Shown one piece after another: positions 1 to 12,645 of a stretch of 64,000 nt of DNA. Made by a program: the position numbers and the translations under genes. The first letter of the stretch is position 1. The number at the start of each line of letters is the position of its first letter. The notes beneath the pieces were generated by a model, which worked only from the letters and a program-made list of their open reading frames with translations, did not search any database and was not told where the DNA came from. Source of the DNA: Pegoplata infirma (Eukaryota > Arthropoda > Insecta > Diptera > Anthomyiidae). The DNA lies in the NCBI GenBank assembly GCA_963921195.1, contig OY992537.1, forward strand, positions 173,927,021 to 173,991,020, in the 5' to 3' direction.

Positions 1-23
1 AAATTACTATAAGATAACATTGT

Positions 24-72
24 GGAGGGTATTCATAGATTCGACCAAGTCGAATTTAATTTTTCTACTTGT
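24..72 (+). repeat. End of an INE-1/Helentron-like repeat
   Basis: A GGAGGGTAT block is followed by a hairpin (TTCGAC at 40-45 pairing with GTCGAA at 49-54) and a tail ending in ACTTGTTT. The same layout closes the copies near 5723 and 21697 and, inverted, 13453. The body of this copy lies outside the window. Assignment to the dipteran INE-1 class is by resemblance of the longer copies. Confidence 0.6.
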
Positions 73-782
73 TTAAGTTTTAAATAGTATTTTCGATGGG
101 AACCATTATTTTTTGAAATAAAAGTGTAAAAGAATGCAGAAAATAACAATTATGTTTTTATCGGTTATTTTAGGTCGATTTAACGATTTTCGTTAAACGA
201 TTTTGAGCTTACGTGAAGCTTAAAAAATGTCAAAAAGACGATTTCGAACAAACGATTAAAGAAAAATCGTGCTACATAAAGTCAATGCATTCTAGACGAC
301 ATTGATAGTTAACTCTCAGTTTACGTGACCATAGCCCTGAGCAATTGAACAAGATGAACGAACTAAGTTTTAATCTCAAGTAATAATCTGTCACTCAATT
401 GAACGATCAAGCACAAGCCTACACAAGTGGACCCCATAGGTCTCATTGGAAAAAACATCAAGCTTTCTTTTGAGCACAAGTGAAAAAAGTGTTTTTTGTA
501 AAGAAAAGTCAAAAAAAGTTCAAAAGTCAAATTTTAAGGTCTTAACATTTTTTATTTCATAAGATTATAAAAAATTTCTAAATGCAATAGCTGAAAAGCT
601 ATATAAAGCCGATATAGGGACATGTTGACTAAAACGTTGATATATTTCACTGATCTTATTTAGTACTGCTGTGGTAACTACTACCAAATAAAGATCATGT
701 TTGTGCAAGTTTGAGCCCATTTTGGGGAAATTTTTCCCCATAAAAGTGATCATTTAAAAAATTATCGAGTAATTTTAATATA
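73..782. other. AT-rich DNA, no gene
   Basis: No credible coding sequence. The part at about 335-430 (GAACGA motifs, CACTCAATTGAACGA, AAGCACAAG) recurs at about 29800-29865, so it belongs to a dispersed repeat of unknown class. Confidence 0.5.
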
Positions 783-1990
783 GTTATCACCTGATGTTTC
801 CAACAACCCAAACAAAAAATTTATTTTTTTAAATACATTAGAAGAAATCAGTATTTTTTGCCCTGCAACTCTTTTGACCACCAATTTTTTGTAAACAAAG
901 AAAAATTTTAATTATTCTAATATCTCATTACTAGGGCAAGTACTTTCATGCATCTAAAAAACGAAAATATGTGCCTATAATATGCGTCTAAAAATCCAAA
1001 ATATGCACTAAAAACTTCAAAAATATGCATCTAAAAATTATTGTTTTTACTTAAAAAATAATTTGTCAACATAAATTAGGATCTGTCAAATACTATAAAA
1101 CCCTCGACAATTCTTAAACATTTTTTATTGAGTGGAAACAATTTTTCATTAGTAAAATATTTTTTTGCTTGAGAAGTTTTTTCTTTGAGTCACCAAATAT
1201 TTCTGAAGAAAAAAATTTTATAAAAGAAAAAGAATATTTATTTTTCAAAACTTTTTGTTCTTTATTCTAAAAAAAAAAAAAATACTTTTAAAATATTTTT
1301 TTTTTCAGTTTTTTCGGAGTTTTACGATTTTTAAGTCTAAAAATTAACTCAAAATCAAAATACCTCACCCTAACTCTAATCAAAATAAAAACGCAATTTT
1401 CCTGTAAAAAATCTTAAATTCGAAAACATTTTTTTCTTACGAATTAGTAAAATGTCTTAGAATAGAGACATTTTTAATAGGAAAAATTTCTCATAATCTA
1501 AAAATTATACTTTTAAAATCCATTTTCTTTAAAAAATGCATCAGAATATGATTTTTATAAATAAATACATTTTTGTATAAGAAATAGGCGATTGGTTTTG
1601 AATTTTCCTAAGGACGTTTTGAAAAAATATTGATAAAATTAAAAAAAAAGTCCAAATTATAAGAAAATATGCAAAAATATGCATTTATACCAAAATATGC
1701 AAAAATATGCAACTACAAATCAATGCCATTTTATTGCAAATTCATTGATTCGGATAGATATTTAATTTATGTTATGTTTACAATGTTGAGTAAAAATATG
1801 CATTTTCATGAAAGTACTTGCCCTACTCATTACTATACACTTAGGTGTGCTAAAATTAATTCTAATAATTTCTTTGTTTACAAAAAATATTTTTAACAAA
1901 ATTCTTAAAAAAAATCTATAATTTAATTTTCCAGTGCGACACTTGTATCATATGTAATATTTGCTCAATCTGGACGCTATCAAGCTTAAA
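783..1990. repeat. Copy of the fold-back repeat, split by a hAT element
   Basis: Sequence on both sides of 932-1825 matches the two arms of the fold-back element at 9023-9905. Shared features are the AAACAAAAA...TTTTGACCACCAATTTTTTG stretch on the left and, on the right, CACTTAGGTG, CAGTGCGACAC and TAATATTTGCTCAATC. The outer limits are approximate. Confidence 0.55.
932..1825. mobile_element. Non-autonomous hAT element, 894 bp
   Basis: Terminal inverted repeats begin TAGGGCAAGTACTTTCATG and end CATGAAAGTACTTGCCCTA. The element is flanked by a perfect 8-bp TSD, CTCATTAC (924-931 and 1826-1833). An 8-bp TSD is diagnostic of hAT-type insertion. The interior is rich in ATATGCAAAAATATGC motifs and has no transposase ORF. 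It interrupts an older fold-back repeat. Confidence 0.9.
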
Positions 1991-4383
1991 TTAAAGCTTG
2001 AAAAATTTCCTATATAGAATTTTGTACAAAAACAGCCGATTGATAATAATATGGTTAAGAATTTATAACTTTTCCTTTAAAGAAATGCTATCAAATATAC
2101 TTTATTTTAAAAAGTTTTAGTCACTGTATATTTTTTCAATGAAACTATTAAGTAATTGCCAACATTACCTGCGCATATCCAGTGCAAAACTTAACACTGA
2201 AAAAAGTGATCATTTAAAAAAAAAAACACTGAAAATGTAAACTTTTCGACGAGAAATGTTTTATGTGAATTCTCCAATTATAGCGCAAAGTCGCATTATT
2301 ACCAACGCACTACATTTCTTTTAAAACTCTCAAACTTTTTATTATTTCTACTTCTACGCAATTAAAATTTCCTTCCAAAATCTTCGCGCTGTATTACCAT
2401 CATTGGAGTTACCAAACGCAGGCTTTGGTATATCAACCAGAAGATTTACATATTTCGTCCCAGCAACAATCTTGAATCAGTTTTTTCGTGTTTTAACTTT
2501 TTTTTAGTGGACTTGTCTAGCCTGAAATGTTTGAATTTTAATCCTAAAAGCTAGCATGAGAAGTTTATCTTTCGACACTCATCGATCTTTACAATTTTTT
2601 TTTTTTTTAGTAAATTCGATTTTTTTCAAGATGATCAAAATTTTTACCATATTTGGTGGCAAGTTAAATGTATTTTGAAGACCTATCAAAAAATGCAAAA
2701 AAGACACAATATTTTTCGAGTTTAAAACAAAATCGTCCTTAAGTATTAGTATTTTAATTAATATCACGAAAAGTTCAGCGTCCTTTATTTTTCCTGCTCT
2801 ACAAAACAAAAAAAAATCATAAAGATCGGAGTGTGAGTGTAAAACGTATTCAAAACATTTTATTCAAGCGTGAAGACTAGACAGTCCCAGTAAACTATAT
2901 TCTCCAAGACAATTTTTTGGCCAAATCTCCAAACTTTTGTTTCTAAAATTATGCTGTGAAAATATTCAGTGTTTGTTTTCCATTTTTCGAAAAAAAATTT
3001 AAGTCGATTTTATTATGTTCGATCCATAATTTTATTTAAAAAACTAATCATTTATATGTCAAATTTTAATTTTTTTATTCATATACTTCAAATTATATAT
3101 TTATAAATACCAAAAACTCTAAACACAAAAAAAAAAATATTGTGAATGATCAGCTTTTTATAAAATCATTCAGCCTATTCTTGGAACACCTTTGGGTCGT
3201 GGTGTAAAAGGTGCGGCCCTTACAGCATTGTTGGTTAACAAACCCATCAAACAAATCAAAAGTAATGTTTTAGTGGTAAATATCATATTTACTGATACTT
3301 GTAGAATTTCGGTAACACTGATAGCTATAAAGATTTGCAGTCATTATTTATATAGAAACAAGTGAGAGTGTTATATTCGGTTGCGCAAAATTTATAATAC
3401 CCTACAAATTTTTTTTGTTTTGCCAGGAAGTTTTTGGTGGAAGTGTATTTCTTTTAGTACTGTTGCGTTAGGGTTCTACCATTTTACCATTATTTTTATG
3501 ATTCCGCCCTTGACCCAGGCCAACCCGATGAACTTTTCCGAGCATTAAAATGTTTAAAAAAATGTTAACAAATAGGAAAACGAAATTTTAAACAAATATT
3601 GTCGGTTTTGCAAGTGGAAACTTATTTCGTCTTGGATAATTTTTGGCCATTTACAAAATTGACTTGGTATGACTCCTACAGATGATTTTCCACTGCATTA
3701 AACACAACACGTTTTCCCCAAATCGCTTTGCTCGTTATGCAATTACTTCTGTATAGCATAAGGCTTAAAAAAAGGACATTTCTAGTTTTACTTAAATGCT
3801 ATGAATGGATAAAGAATATGGGCCGATATTTTGATATGTTTCAAACACAATAGCAACTTTAGTATACCCCTATTTTTAGCTGAAGGTATAAAACAGTACT
3901 TAAAATGTATACTGTTTTCTCTTTAAAATAAAGTTCATAAAAACTGAATACGTAATACAAAAATAATTTACATGATAAAACAATAAAATTATTAACTAAT
4001 GCAAAGCCATGTATCAATTATTTTTAATATTTCCACAGTTTTATTAACTTTATTTATGTCATTAATTTGGTTTAAAACGAAATCAAATTACCTTTTAAAT
4101 ATTGAAGCATATGCGATATATTCCAAGAATCAAGATGATTTTATAAAGCGTCATCTTCATTAAAGCCACATTGATTACACTACTAAACGTCGAAATTGCG
4201 ATTGGGTCGTGACCTTATACACTTGATTACAACTGTTCTTCTGGTCAAAAATCCAGCTTCAAAACGTTTCCATCACATCAGGTTTTTGAAGAAATTGAGG
4301 TCAAAGTTAAAAAAATCGCAGTTTTTGCCGACTCATAGCGGATTAACTCGATGTGCTAGCGATGAAAAAATAAGTCGACAGTA
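1991..4383. other. AT-rich intergenic DNA, no gene found
   Basis: No ORF with protein-like composition and no clear repeat ends. The stretch near 3358-3408 (ACAAGTGAGAGTGTTATATTCGG...ATAATACCCT) looks like a decayed inverted INE-1/Helentron-like end with a degenerate hairpin. Otherwise I see nothing I can name. Confidence 0.5.
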
Positions 4384-4391
4384 CTCTATAA

Positions 4392-6738
4392 CAGCGGTTA
4401 CCAACCTTTTTGACTCGCGTACCCCTAATTTAAAAATTTATCAGCTGCGTACCCCCTAACGAGTTTTTTGTTTTCGTAAAAAAACTTCACATGTCAATAT
4501 TAGAGTTAATTTTGATTTTTGATCTGCGGGTATTATAATTTTTTCGAAAAATTTATGCGAGATCAACACAATGCACATTGGTTCCAAATCAAAATCTAGC
4601 TGGACAAAAGTCCAAAAATTAGTGTCCTTAAAATTGGGAATTATTAGTGCTAGGGGCAAGCTAAGGGTGTGTTCTGATCAAACTAATAACCATTTTTTTG
4701 AATTAGGTCTTTAACCTTGTTAAATATGCGAATGAAATAACATTTTTGGTATCAAATATTTAAAAAAATAATATATGTATATATAAGTGTTCAACTAATA
4801 ACATCATATTATCCATGTTACATCAATGGTTTCAAAACGGTTTATGTACAAGAAAGCTACAGATTTATACTTATTCTGGACATTAATAAGAAATTTATTA
4901 TCGATCTTCTTCTTACATTTTTTGTACTTTGAAGTATGGTCAATAATAACAATATTTTTGAGGACTTATGAAACTTCCACAGCTTGCCAAAACCGAATCC
5001 AGGCATATCATGTCGAATTACTACATACAACTTATAGGTAATTTATTACTGAACGTTGTCATGCAGACATTTCTTGCATGTTTTTGCAAGTTTAAAATTA
5101 ATCACAGTTTATATGAAAATAGATTTTCGCCAACATTTTTTTTTCTAAATAAAGTATCGAATTTTTGTAAGTTTTTGATAACTTTTAAGTATTATTATTA
5201 TGCTTAGCTTAAATAAAGCATTAAATGTGATGTTTCCTATTAAACCGCGGCCAATGATACACTTCTACTAAATTCAAAAATGTCCGTCCGTCTGTCCGTC
5301 TGTCCGTCTGTAGAGGACACGATACAGTCCAAAATAAAAGAGCTAGACTTCCGAAGTTTGGTACGAATATGTCTTATATTCCTAGGCAGGTTAAGTTCGG
5401 AAATGGATAAAATCGGACCAAGGGGAAAAAAGTTCCCCCTTGGAGAACTAAACCAACCTAATAAAAATCGCATTTTTTGCAGGTTTTTTTGTACTTTTGC
5501 TAAGCAAATGCAACATTCCTCTCTCAGATGAAGTTCGAAATCGCAAGGGGAAGGTGCTCCCTAACGTCTCCCACCAACCCCCCCCCCAAAAAAAAAACGG
5601 TTCTGGATTTTTTTTATATTGTTTTTTTTTACATTTTGGAGGGTATAAAAGATTCGGCACAGCAGAATGTAACACTCTTACTGGTTTTTTATTTTTTTTT
5701 TACATTTTGGAGGGTATAAAAGATTCGGCATAGCCGAATTTAACGATCTCACTTGTTTTTTTCAATTACACTTCTCGACAAAATTTTTTTTTTTTTTTTA
5801 GAGATTACAAAATTTTCAAAAAATAAGTTTTTGCATTTCATATTTCTGTTCTGCATATAAACCATTTTTGTCATTAATTAATTACTGAAATTAGAAAAAA
5901 TTAAAAAATTGTCGATTAGTGTAATCGACTTAGAAAAATTTAAACATGTTTTTTGAACTCAGCGACCCCAAAAACATATAAAACGATGATAAAATAATTT
6001 TGTCCAGCTAGATTTGGACTTGGAACCACTGTGCAATGGAGGTATTTTTTTGGGAAAACGCTCCTTGGGATGGTTCAATGCATCTGAAAACGCGGATTTT
6101 GAGCTGATTTTTCGGCAGAGCAAAAACGGCTGAAAATATTGCAAATCTGATTTTAAATCTTTCTACACCAAAAATTAAGACAACGGACGTTTTTTGAACT
6201 CTAAAAAAAGATCCAAAAGCCCATCACAGGGGTCGGAAATATACAGACTTAAATTTTTTTAAATGTTTTTTTTTTTTTTAATACGATGTCAGATCAATAA
6301 TTCCGTGACTTTTCGAATGAAACACCCTTGTATATACAATGAAAGAGCATTTTGAGCTTAACAAAATGACCAAAAACACGTTTTTTGAGAACGTTGACAC
6401 AAATTTTCTCAAAAACCTGACACCATAGAAAAGATTAAGAACCATATTCGGAATCAGCATCGAAAGGTTAATCGAAAACAAGTGGTCAGATCTCAAAATA
6501 TTATCAAAAATATTGCAAAAAATGCTCTCTAAATTGCATAAAAACAAGTTTTTTGTGAACTTTGACCTCATCTTTCTTAAAAACCTGACGTTATGGAAAA
6601 CCTTGAAAGCCAGACGCGGAACCAGCATAAAAAGATTAATCTAAAACGAATGTCCAAAATTTCTAAAATTTCGCGTACCCCCGCGGACAGTTTCGCGTAC
6701 CTCCTAGTGGTACGCGTACCATAGGTTGGTAACCGCTG
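4392..6738. mobile_element. Non-autonomous hAT element, 2.35 kb
   Basis: The left end CAGCGGTTACCAACCT is matched by the right end AGGTTGGTAACCGCTG. The perfect 8-bp TSD CTCTATAA lies at 4384-4391 and 6739-6746. Subterminal GCGTACCCC motifs occur at both ends, as in Charlie/Tip100-type hAT elements. No transposase remains. An INE-1/Helentron-like repeat (about 5240-5757) lies inside it. Confidence 0.92.
5240..5757 (+). repeat. INE-1/Helentron-like repeat inside a hAT element
   Basis: Contains a TGTCCGTC/TCTGTCCG microsatellite (5281-5312), then two successive end modules. The first has a decayed hairpin near 5652. The second has a perfect stem (ATTCGGC 5723-5729 with GCCGAAT 5733-5739) followed by ACTTGTTT. 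Central short tandem repeats plus a terminal hairpin are known traits of dipteran INE-1/Helentron relatives. Class assignment is inference. Confidence 0.6.
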
Positions 6739-6746
6739 CTCTATAA

Positions 6747-7079
6747 GATTCAGAACTTATTTGGTCAGTCGCATTAACCCTTAGGGTAGCAATTGATTCC
6801 CAATGATGTCTTATTCCCCAGCATCGAAAATGGGGTAAAAGTGCATTCACATTGGCTTCGAAACCCCTTTTAACGAGGTTTTTAGCCAAACCTCATTTGA
6901 AAATACGTATTTTCCCACACAAATTAAAACCTTTTTGTATAGAAGGTTTCAACGAAAGTACTATCTAAACCTTTTAAATTTCATAGTTCTACTCTTTTTT
7001 ATAACTGTTATAATAGAACAAAATAAATTAAAGAAAGTGTCAAAAATAAAAAAAATTTAAGTACTAAAATATTTGAATA
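6747..7079. other. AT-rich spacer, nothing recognised
   Basis: No gene or repeat boundary seen between the hAT element and the macro-repeat array. Confidence 0.5.
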
Positions 7080-7592
7080 AAAACAACTTTTAATTCGAAA
7101 ATTCTATTTGAAAATTCCATTTGTAATTCGAAATTATCAATTGTAATTAGAAAAAGATTAATTGTAATTCGAAAAAGATCAATTGTAATTCGAAAAAGAT
7201 CAATTGTGATTCGAAATAGATCAATTGTAAGTCGAAAAAGATCAATTGTTATTTGAAAAAAATAATTCGAAGATTCCAATTGTAAATCGAAAAATATAAA
7301 CTGAATTTCCTTTGATCACTTTAGATTCAATTCTATTCTACGAGGACAATTGCGGAAAACCGCTTGCCTCTCCTATTGTAATTAATGTCTTATGTCAAAT
7401 TTAGATGTTTTAATGCTATTCATTTATCGATAAATATTTTTGTTACTTATTAAACTAATTCTGTTTTTTTTTGCTTTTTTAACTTACTTTGCCATGACCA
7501 AATAACAAATACATACATGCTAATTTCTTTAAAAAGTGCCGATTTTTTTTTTTTTTGTCAAAAGATTGTGGAAAAATTATTATCTAAAAAAA

Positions 7593-7871
7593 ATGTCTCA
7601 AATTTTAACAAAAGATTTTTTTGGGAATGATTTTATAGAGTCTGAATCATCGGATTCTAAACCGGAGCAGGCTTCCTTTTCTCAAAGAAATATAGATTTC
7701 TACCAGAACTTGTTAAGTCAAGAAGCCAATGTTAAGAAAAATGCAAAAATTTTGATGAATTTTACGAGCGGAGCAGAATGTTGGAGGTATTTTGGCTATT
7801 TGTTTATTGGCGCCAGAAAAGTTCTAGAAAAATATAAGTTTTGTAAAATCTGGTTTGAGCTAAATGGGTGA
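7593..7871 (+). CDS. Small ORF of the macro-repeat (92 aa), function unknown
   Basis: The ATG at 7593 follows a run of A residues and opens a 92-codon frame. Its product starts MSQILTKDFFGND, has an acidic SESSDS stretch near residue 18 and a TSGAECWRYFGYLF motif near residues 60-73. It has no signal peptide. Unit 2 of the array has lost the ATG (ATC) and carries a 2-bp deletion. Unit 3 keeps the ATG at 11385 but has a deletion after SESSDSEP. The sequence is therefore repeated and decaying, which suggests the N-terminal part of a transposon protein carried by the repeat rather than a host gene. I do not recognise the family. Whether it is expressed cannot be told from sequence. Confidence 0.4.
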   Translation: MSQILTKDFFGNDFIESESSDSKPEQASFSQRNIDFYQNLLSQEANVKKNAKILMNFTSGAECWRYFGYLFIGARKVLEKYKFCKIWFELNG

Positions 7872-8234
7872 TGGAAAAGTAAGGAGATTTGTGTTAGTTG
7901 CAATTAACTGTGTAATTCGGAATTTCCAATTGTAATTCGAAAAAGATTAATTGTAATTCGAAAAAGATCAATTGTCATTCGAAAAAGATCAATTGTAATT
8001 CGAAAAAGATCAATTGTAATTCGAAAAAGGTCAATTGTAATTCGAAGATTCCAATTGTAAATCGAAAAAAATCAACTGAATTTCCATTGATCTCTTTAGA
8101 TTAAATTTTATGAGGACAATTACGGAAAACCGCTTGCCTCTCCAATAGTGATTAATGTTAAATTTAGATGTTTTAATGCTATGCATTTATCGATAAATAT
8201 TGGACGAGTATCGTTTATGTTACTTATTAAACTA

Positions 8235-8968
8235 CCCAGCAAAACTTAGATTACCAAATAAGGTATAAAATAAGGTATAGGATCTCTTATTTTATACATT
8301 GCAGCATTGATGATTTTAACAGGCGATGAGACTCAAAGTAATGTATACACATTATCACAAAGAATACCAGTAAGGTATAAAATAAGTCATAAATTTATAA
8401 CGAAGAATACGAGTAAGGTGTAAAATATATGATATTTTATAGGTTACGAGTAAGGTATATAATATAGCATACCAGAACGTAGTATATAAGGTGTTACGAG
8501 TAGTGAAAAAGTAATTTTGTATTAAATTTTTTCACGTGATTGTAAGTGAGTGTAAGTAGATAAAATATGCTCGTGAGTGTGTGTCGTTAGAAATTTCTTG
8601 TCGTGAGCCCATCTCTAGTTTAAACTTATGCATTTTTTTATAAAATAATTATTTTTTATGTTATTGTAATGCATTATGCATCCAATTATAAATAATGCAT
8701 TATTTCAAACTTTGAAATAATACATAATGTAACCAAATATAAGTCATCCATGATTTAATGTTTAGAAATAATAAATATGAAATACATTTTTTCCAATAAT
8801 CATGCATTACGTAGGAAATTATTAGTAATGCATTATTTTTCACTTGAAAATAATACGTTGTGGAACAAATGTTTGGTAAGATATCCTAAAATAATGCTAC
8901 AAATAAGGTATATACATTACCTGGTAATGTGTTATATAATCACTACCCATTACCAAAGTTTTGCTGGG
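8235..8968. mobile_element. CCCAGC-family TIR element, 734 bp
   Basis: The ends are CCCAGCAAAACTT and AAGTTTTGCTGGG, flanked by TA (8233-8234, 8969-8970). Uninterrupted versions of the site exist in the neighbouring macro-repeat units (TTAAACTAATTCTG near 7453; TTAAACTAACTCTG near 11264), proving insertion with duplication of TA. No transposase. The interior repeats AAGGTATAAAATAAG and ATAATGCATTA motifs. A 2-bp TSD suggests a Tc1/mariner-like mechanism. Confidence 0.9.
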
Positions 8969-9022
8969 TAACTCTGTTTTTTTACTTTTTTAACTTTGCC
9001 ATGACCAAATAACAAACACATA

Positions 9023-9905
9023 CAGTGACTGTCACTAATATTCGGTTTTTTATTTAAGTACCAAAAAGTAGACAAAACATATTGGAAAATAAGAAAAGAA
9101 CGGAGCTATTATTTTCTTTTGTTATCGTGTCTCAAACATATAATGTATCAGTATATATTAGATATCAATTCTATAAGAATTGAGCAAATATTAAATGAGA
9201 TACGAGGGTCGCGCTGAAAAATGAATTATTTATAGACATTTTTAAAAAAAAAAATAAAAAAAATATTTCTAAGTAGATTTTTTTTAAGCTCAAACATTAA
9301 AAATTTAAAAAAATATCCAAAAATTTATATTCAGTTCTCAACTATTTTTTCTAACGCCCGAAACAAAAACTAAATTTTTTAAATACAGTACAAGAAATCC
9401 GTATTTTTTGACCACCAATTTTTTGTAAAGGAAATGTTTAATTATTTTCATAAGTATCTCATTACAATACACTTAGGTCAACTAAAATTATTAAACAATA
9501 AAATATTTTCTTTGTTTTAAAAAAACTGGTGGTCAAAAGCAATGAAGGTCAAAAATTATGGATTTCTCTTACTGTATTTAAAAAATTTTAGTTTTTGTTT
9601 GGGTCGTTGAAAAAATTAGCTGAGGACTGAATAAACATTTTTGGACTATTATTTAAATTTTTAATGTTTGAGCTTGGAAGAAATCTTAGAAAAATTTTTT
9701 TAAAAAAATGTCTATAAATAATTAATTTTTCAGCGCGACCCTCGTATTTCATCTAATATTTGCTCAATCCTTATAGAATTGATATCTAATATATAGTGAT
9801 ACATTATATGTTTGAGACACTATAACAAAAGAAAAATAATAGCTCCGTTCTTTTCTTATTTTCCAATATGTTTTGTCTACTTTTTGGTACTTAAATAAAA
9901 AACCG
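9023..9905. repeat. Large fold-back element with about 420-bp arms
   Basis: The sequence from CGGTTTTTTATTTAAGTACC (9043) reads back as GGTACTTAAATAAAAAACCG at 9905. The arms run about 9043-9458 and 9482-9905, meeting near AATACACTTAGGTCAACT. The left side has an extra outer piece, CAGTGACTGTCACTAATATT (9023), which is absent on the right. A related copy is at 783-1990. It lies in the spacer of macro-repeat unit 2. Confidence 0.85.
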
Positions 9906-10299
9906 CACTTTAAAAAGTGCCGTTATTTTTTTTTTGTCAAAAGATTGTGAAAAAAATATATTTTATATAAAAAAATATTATCTAAAAAAAAATCTTTCAA
10001 AGTTTAACAAAAGATTTTTTTGAGAATGATTTTTTAGAGTCTGAATCATCAGATTCTGAACCGGAGCAGGCTTCCTTTTCTCAAAGAACTATAGATTTCT
10101 ACAAAACTTGTTAAGTCAAGAAGCCAATGTTAAGGAAAATGCAAAAATTGTGACGAATTTTACGAGCGCAGCAGAATGTTGGAGGTATTTTGGATATTTG
10201 TTTATTGGCGCCAGAAAAGTTCTAGAAAAATTGTAAAATCTGGTTTGAGCTAAATGGGTGATGGAAAAGTAAGGAGACCAGATTTGTGTTAGTTGCAAT

Positions 10300-10910
10300 C
10301 AGAGCTTCGAAGGAATTAATTCTATTGAGAATTAATTCACCAAAAGTTTAATTCTGTTTTAATTATCATTCCTTACCAGCATTCAACACGAATTAATTCA
10401 AAGGCTTAATTCTCAAAGCTTAAATCAAATTGAATTAATTCCCAAGAGAATTAATTCCTTGCAAGCAATCATTCGATTGAATGATCAAAATTTTTCATCA
10501 TTCAAATCTATTACAAATTGAATGATGATTTTTTTATTTCATTCCCTTTGTATTTTCAAAAATGTGTTGCTTGTGTGCATTTTTAAGCATCTTCGTGTGT
10601 AAACGATCGGTTGTTGTTTTGTTGACGTCTCGTCTGCTGCTACCCACACAAGCATAAATGTGTGTGTATGTGTGTTGCGCTTCACTGTTTTAAATTGAAT
10701 GATAAGAAAATTTCACCATTCAATTTGTAGTAGATTGATTTGGATAAAAAAATAGTTCATTCCTTAAGAATGACCATTCTTAAGGAATGAATTCTTGAAA
10801 GAATTAATTCAATGATTATGAAAGTTGAATGATTTTAGGGAATGCCAAATTCTATTTTTTTATTTCGAATTAGGAAATTGAATTAAAGAATTAATTCTTT
10901 CGAACCTTTG
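10300..10910. mobile_element. Non-autonomous hAT element, 611 bp
   Basis: Left end CAGAGCTTCGAAGGAATTAA, right end TTAATTCTTTCGAACCTTTG. The perfect 8-bp TSD GTTGCAAT lies at 10292-10299 and 10911-10918. The paralogous empty site (GTTGCAATTAACTGTG near 7904) confirms the insertion. The interior is rich in GAATTAATTC and has no ORF. Confidence 0.92.
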
Positions 10911-11617
10911 GTTGCAATTAACTGTGTAATTCGGAATTTCCAATTGTAATTCGAAAAAGATTAATTGTAATTCTAAAAAGATCAATTGTGATTCGAAAAA
11001 GATCAATTGTGATTCGAAATAGATCAATTGTAAGTCGAAAAAGATCAATTGTTATTTGAAAAAAATAATTCGAAGATTCCTATTGTAAATCGAAAAATAT
11101 CAATTAAATTTCCTTTGATCTCTTTAGATTCAATTCTATTCTACGAGGACAATTGCGGAAAACCGCTTGCCTCTCCTTTTGTAATTAATGTCTTATGTCA
11201 ATTTTAAATGTTTTAATGCTATTCATTTATCGATAAATATTTTTGTTACTTATTAAACTAACTCTGTTTTTTTTTACTTTTTTAACTTACTTAGCCATGA
11301 CCAAATACATACATGCTAATTTCTTTAAAAAAAAGCCGTTTTTTTTTGTCAAAAGATTGTGGAGAAAAATATTATCTAAAAAAAATGTCTCAAAGTTTAA
11401 TAAAAGATTTTTTTGGGAATGATTTAATAGAGTCTGAATCATCAGATTCTGAACCTTTTCTCAAGGAACTATAGATTTCTACCAAAACTTTTTAAGTCAA
11501 GAAGACAATGTTAAGGAAAATGAAAAAATTGTGGCGAATTTTACGAGCGGAGCAGAATGTTGGAGGTATTTTGGCTATTTGTTTATTGGCGCCAGAAAAG
11601 TTCTAGAAAATACTTAA

Positions 11618-12019
11618 AAGTGTTTTTTTTTTCTTTTGTTATATGATAAATAAAAATTTATACGATTTATAACGAAATAAGAAAAAATTAAATTCAACGT
11701 GTTTTTTTTTATCGCCGAAAAATTGCTCAACGTCCCAAACAAAATTTCTGTACGAACGGACCCTGGCAAGACTGAGCTTGCCCCAGCATAGAGGAAATTC
11801 CGTCGTTACACAATATAAAGTGCTCATGTGGCGCCAATCTCAGAACATTTAACAAAAAACACGAAAACATATTTCGCAATCGAAATTTTATACAACCGAA
11901 AGATGTGCCTTTATTTAAAAACAAAACTTTAGCGTACTTCACTACAAAGAGAACCGCGTAACTTTTTAAGATATTCTATGTCTTTTGAATTCATGGATTA
12001 TGAGCCTTCAGATTGGCCA
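11618..12019. other. No gene found
   Basis: Short ORFs on the minus strand have no recognisable domain. Base composition is slightly less AT-rich at 11740-11860, but nothing can be assigned. Confidence 0.45.
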
Positions 12020-12309
12020 CAACATAACTCATACATTGAAGGCTTGCAAGTTGTTAGTGAAAAAAAGTATTTTTCTAAAATCCGTATTTTAACAAAAAAA
12101 AACTCTATTTATTATCTGTAAAATACAGATTACAAAGAAAAAATTAAAATTGTCTGTAAAATAGAGATTACAAAGTAAAATTACAGATACAGTTTTGTTT
12201 TTCGGTCACAAAAAAAAAATTAAAATCTGTATTTCGACAGATAACTAACCTGTCGAATTGAGATTACAGTCGTTTTACGGAGTATTTAACAGAGTAATTG
12301 TTTTGAGTG
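12020..12309. mobile_element. CACTC-family fragment (one end)
   Basis: Matches the terminal 290 bp of the complete element at 20251-20995: the TATCTGTAAAATAxAGATTAC repeats, CTGTCGAATTGAGATTACAG, and the terminus ACAGAGTAATTGTTTTGAGTG. The other end is missing. Confidence 0.75.
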
Positions 12310-12645
12310 CATACTCTCACAGAGTAAAGAGTAATCTTTTGCAGATCTGATGAAGCTCTACAAAGATACAGTGAAATCATGTGCCTTTTCGTAGTCACGG
12401 CACTTCCCATATAACCCAATAATTTCAAAATATTTTGCTCCTAAAAGTTATTTTTTTACAAAAACAATGTCTACATTGTGCAGGTTATCTAAAGAGTGAG
12501 CAAAGGCAAGTCTAGTATTGTGACAATGAAGCTTTTAACTTTGAAAATATTTGTATGCACAATCACGCAATTTATTTTAATATTTACTTACCTAACAAAA
12601 TAATATAGTAGTAAAAAGTATTTTTTGTTATGTATTGCTTTTAAG

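Larger units (their letters stand above)
7080..11617. repeat. Three tandem macro-repeat units (period about 841 bp)
   Basis: Each unit has the same order. First comes a minisatellite of about 20-21-bp monomers built around TTCGAA and CAATTG (7080-7300, 7921-8075, 10925-11100). Next is a GAGGACAATT...CGGAAAACCGCTTGCCTCTCC segment that matches one half of the MITE at 17585-17748. Last is a small ORF region (7593-7871, about 9990-10260, 11385-11610). Unit 2 is enlarged by three later insertions (8235-8968, 9023-9905, 10300-10910). The minisatellite starts at 7080 and 7921 give the period. Unit 3 diverges after 11617. Confidence 0.75.

Noticed and set aside
6278..6628. 116-codon minus-strand ORF in the hAT element
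   Set aside because: Low-complexity FLRK/FL repeats with no domain; arises from a repeated internal segment of the element.
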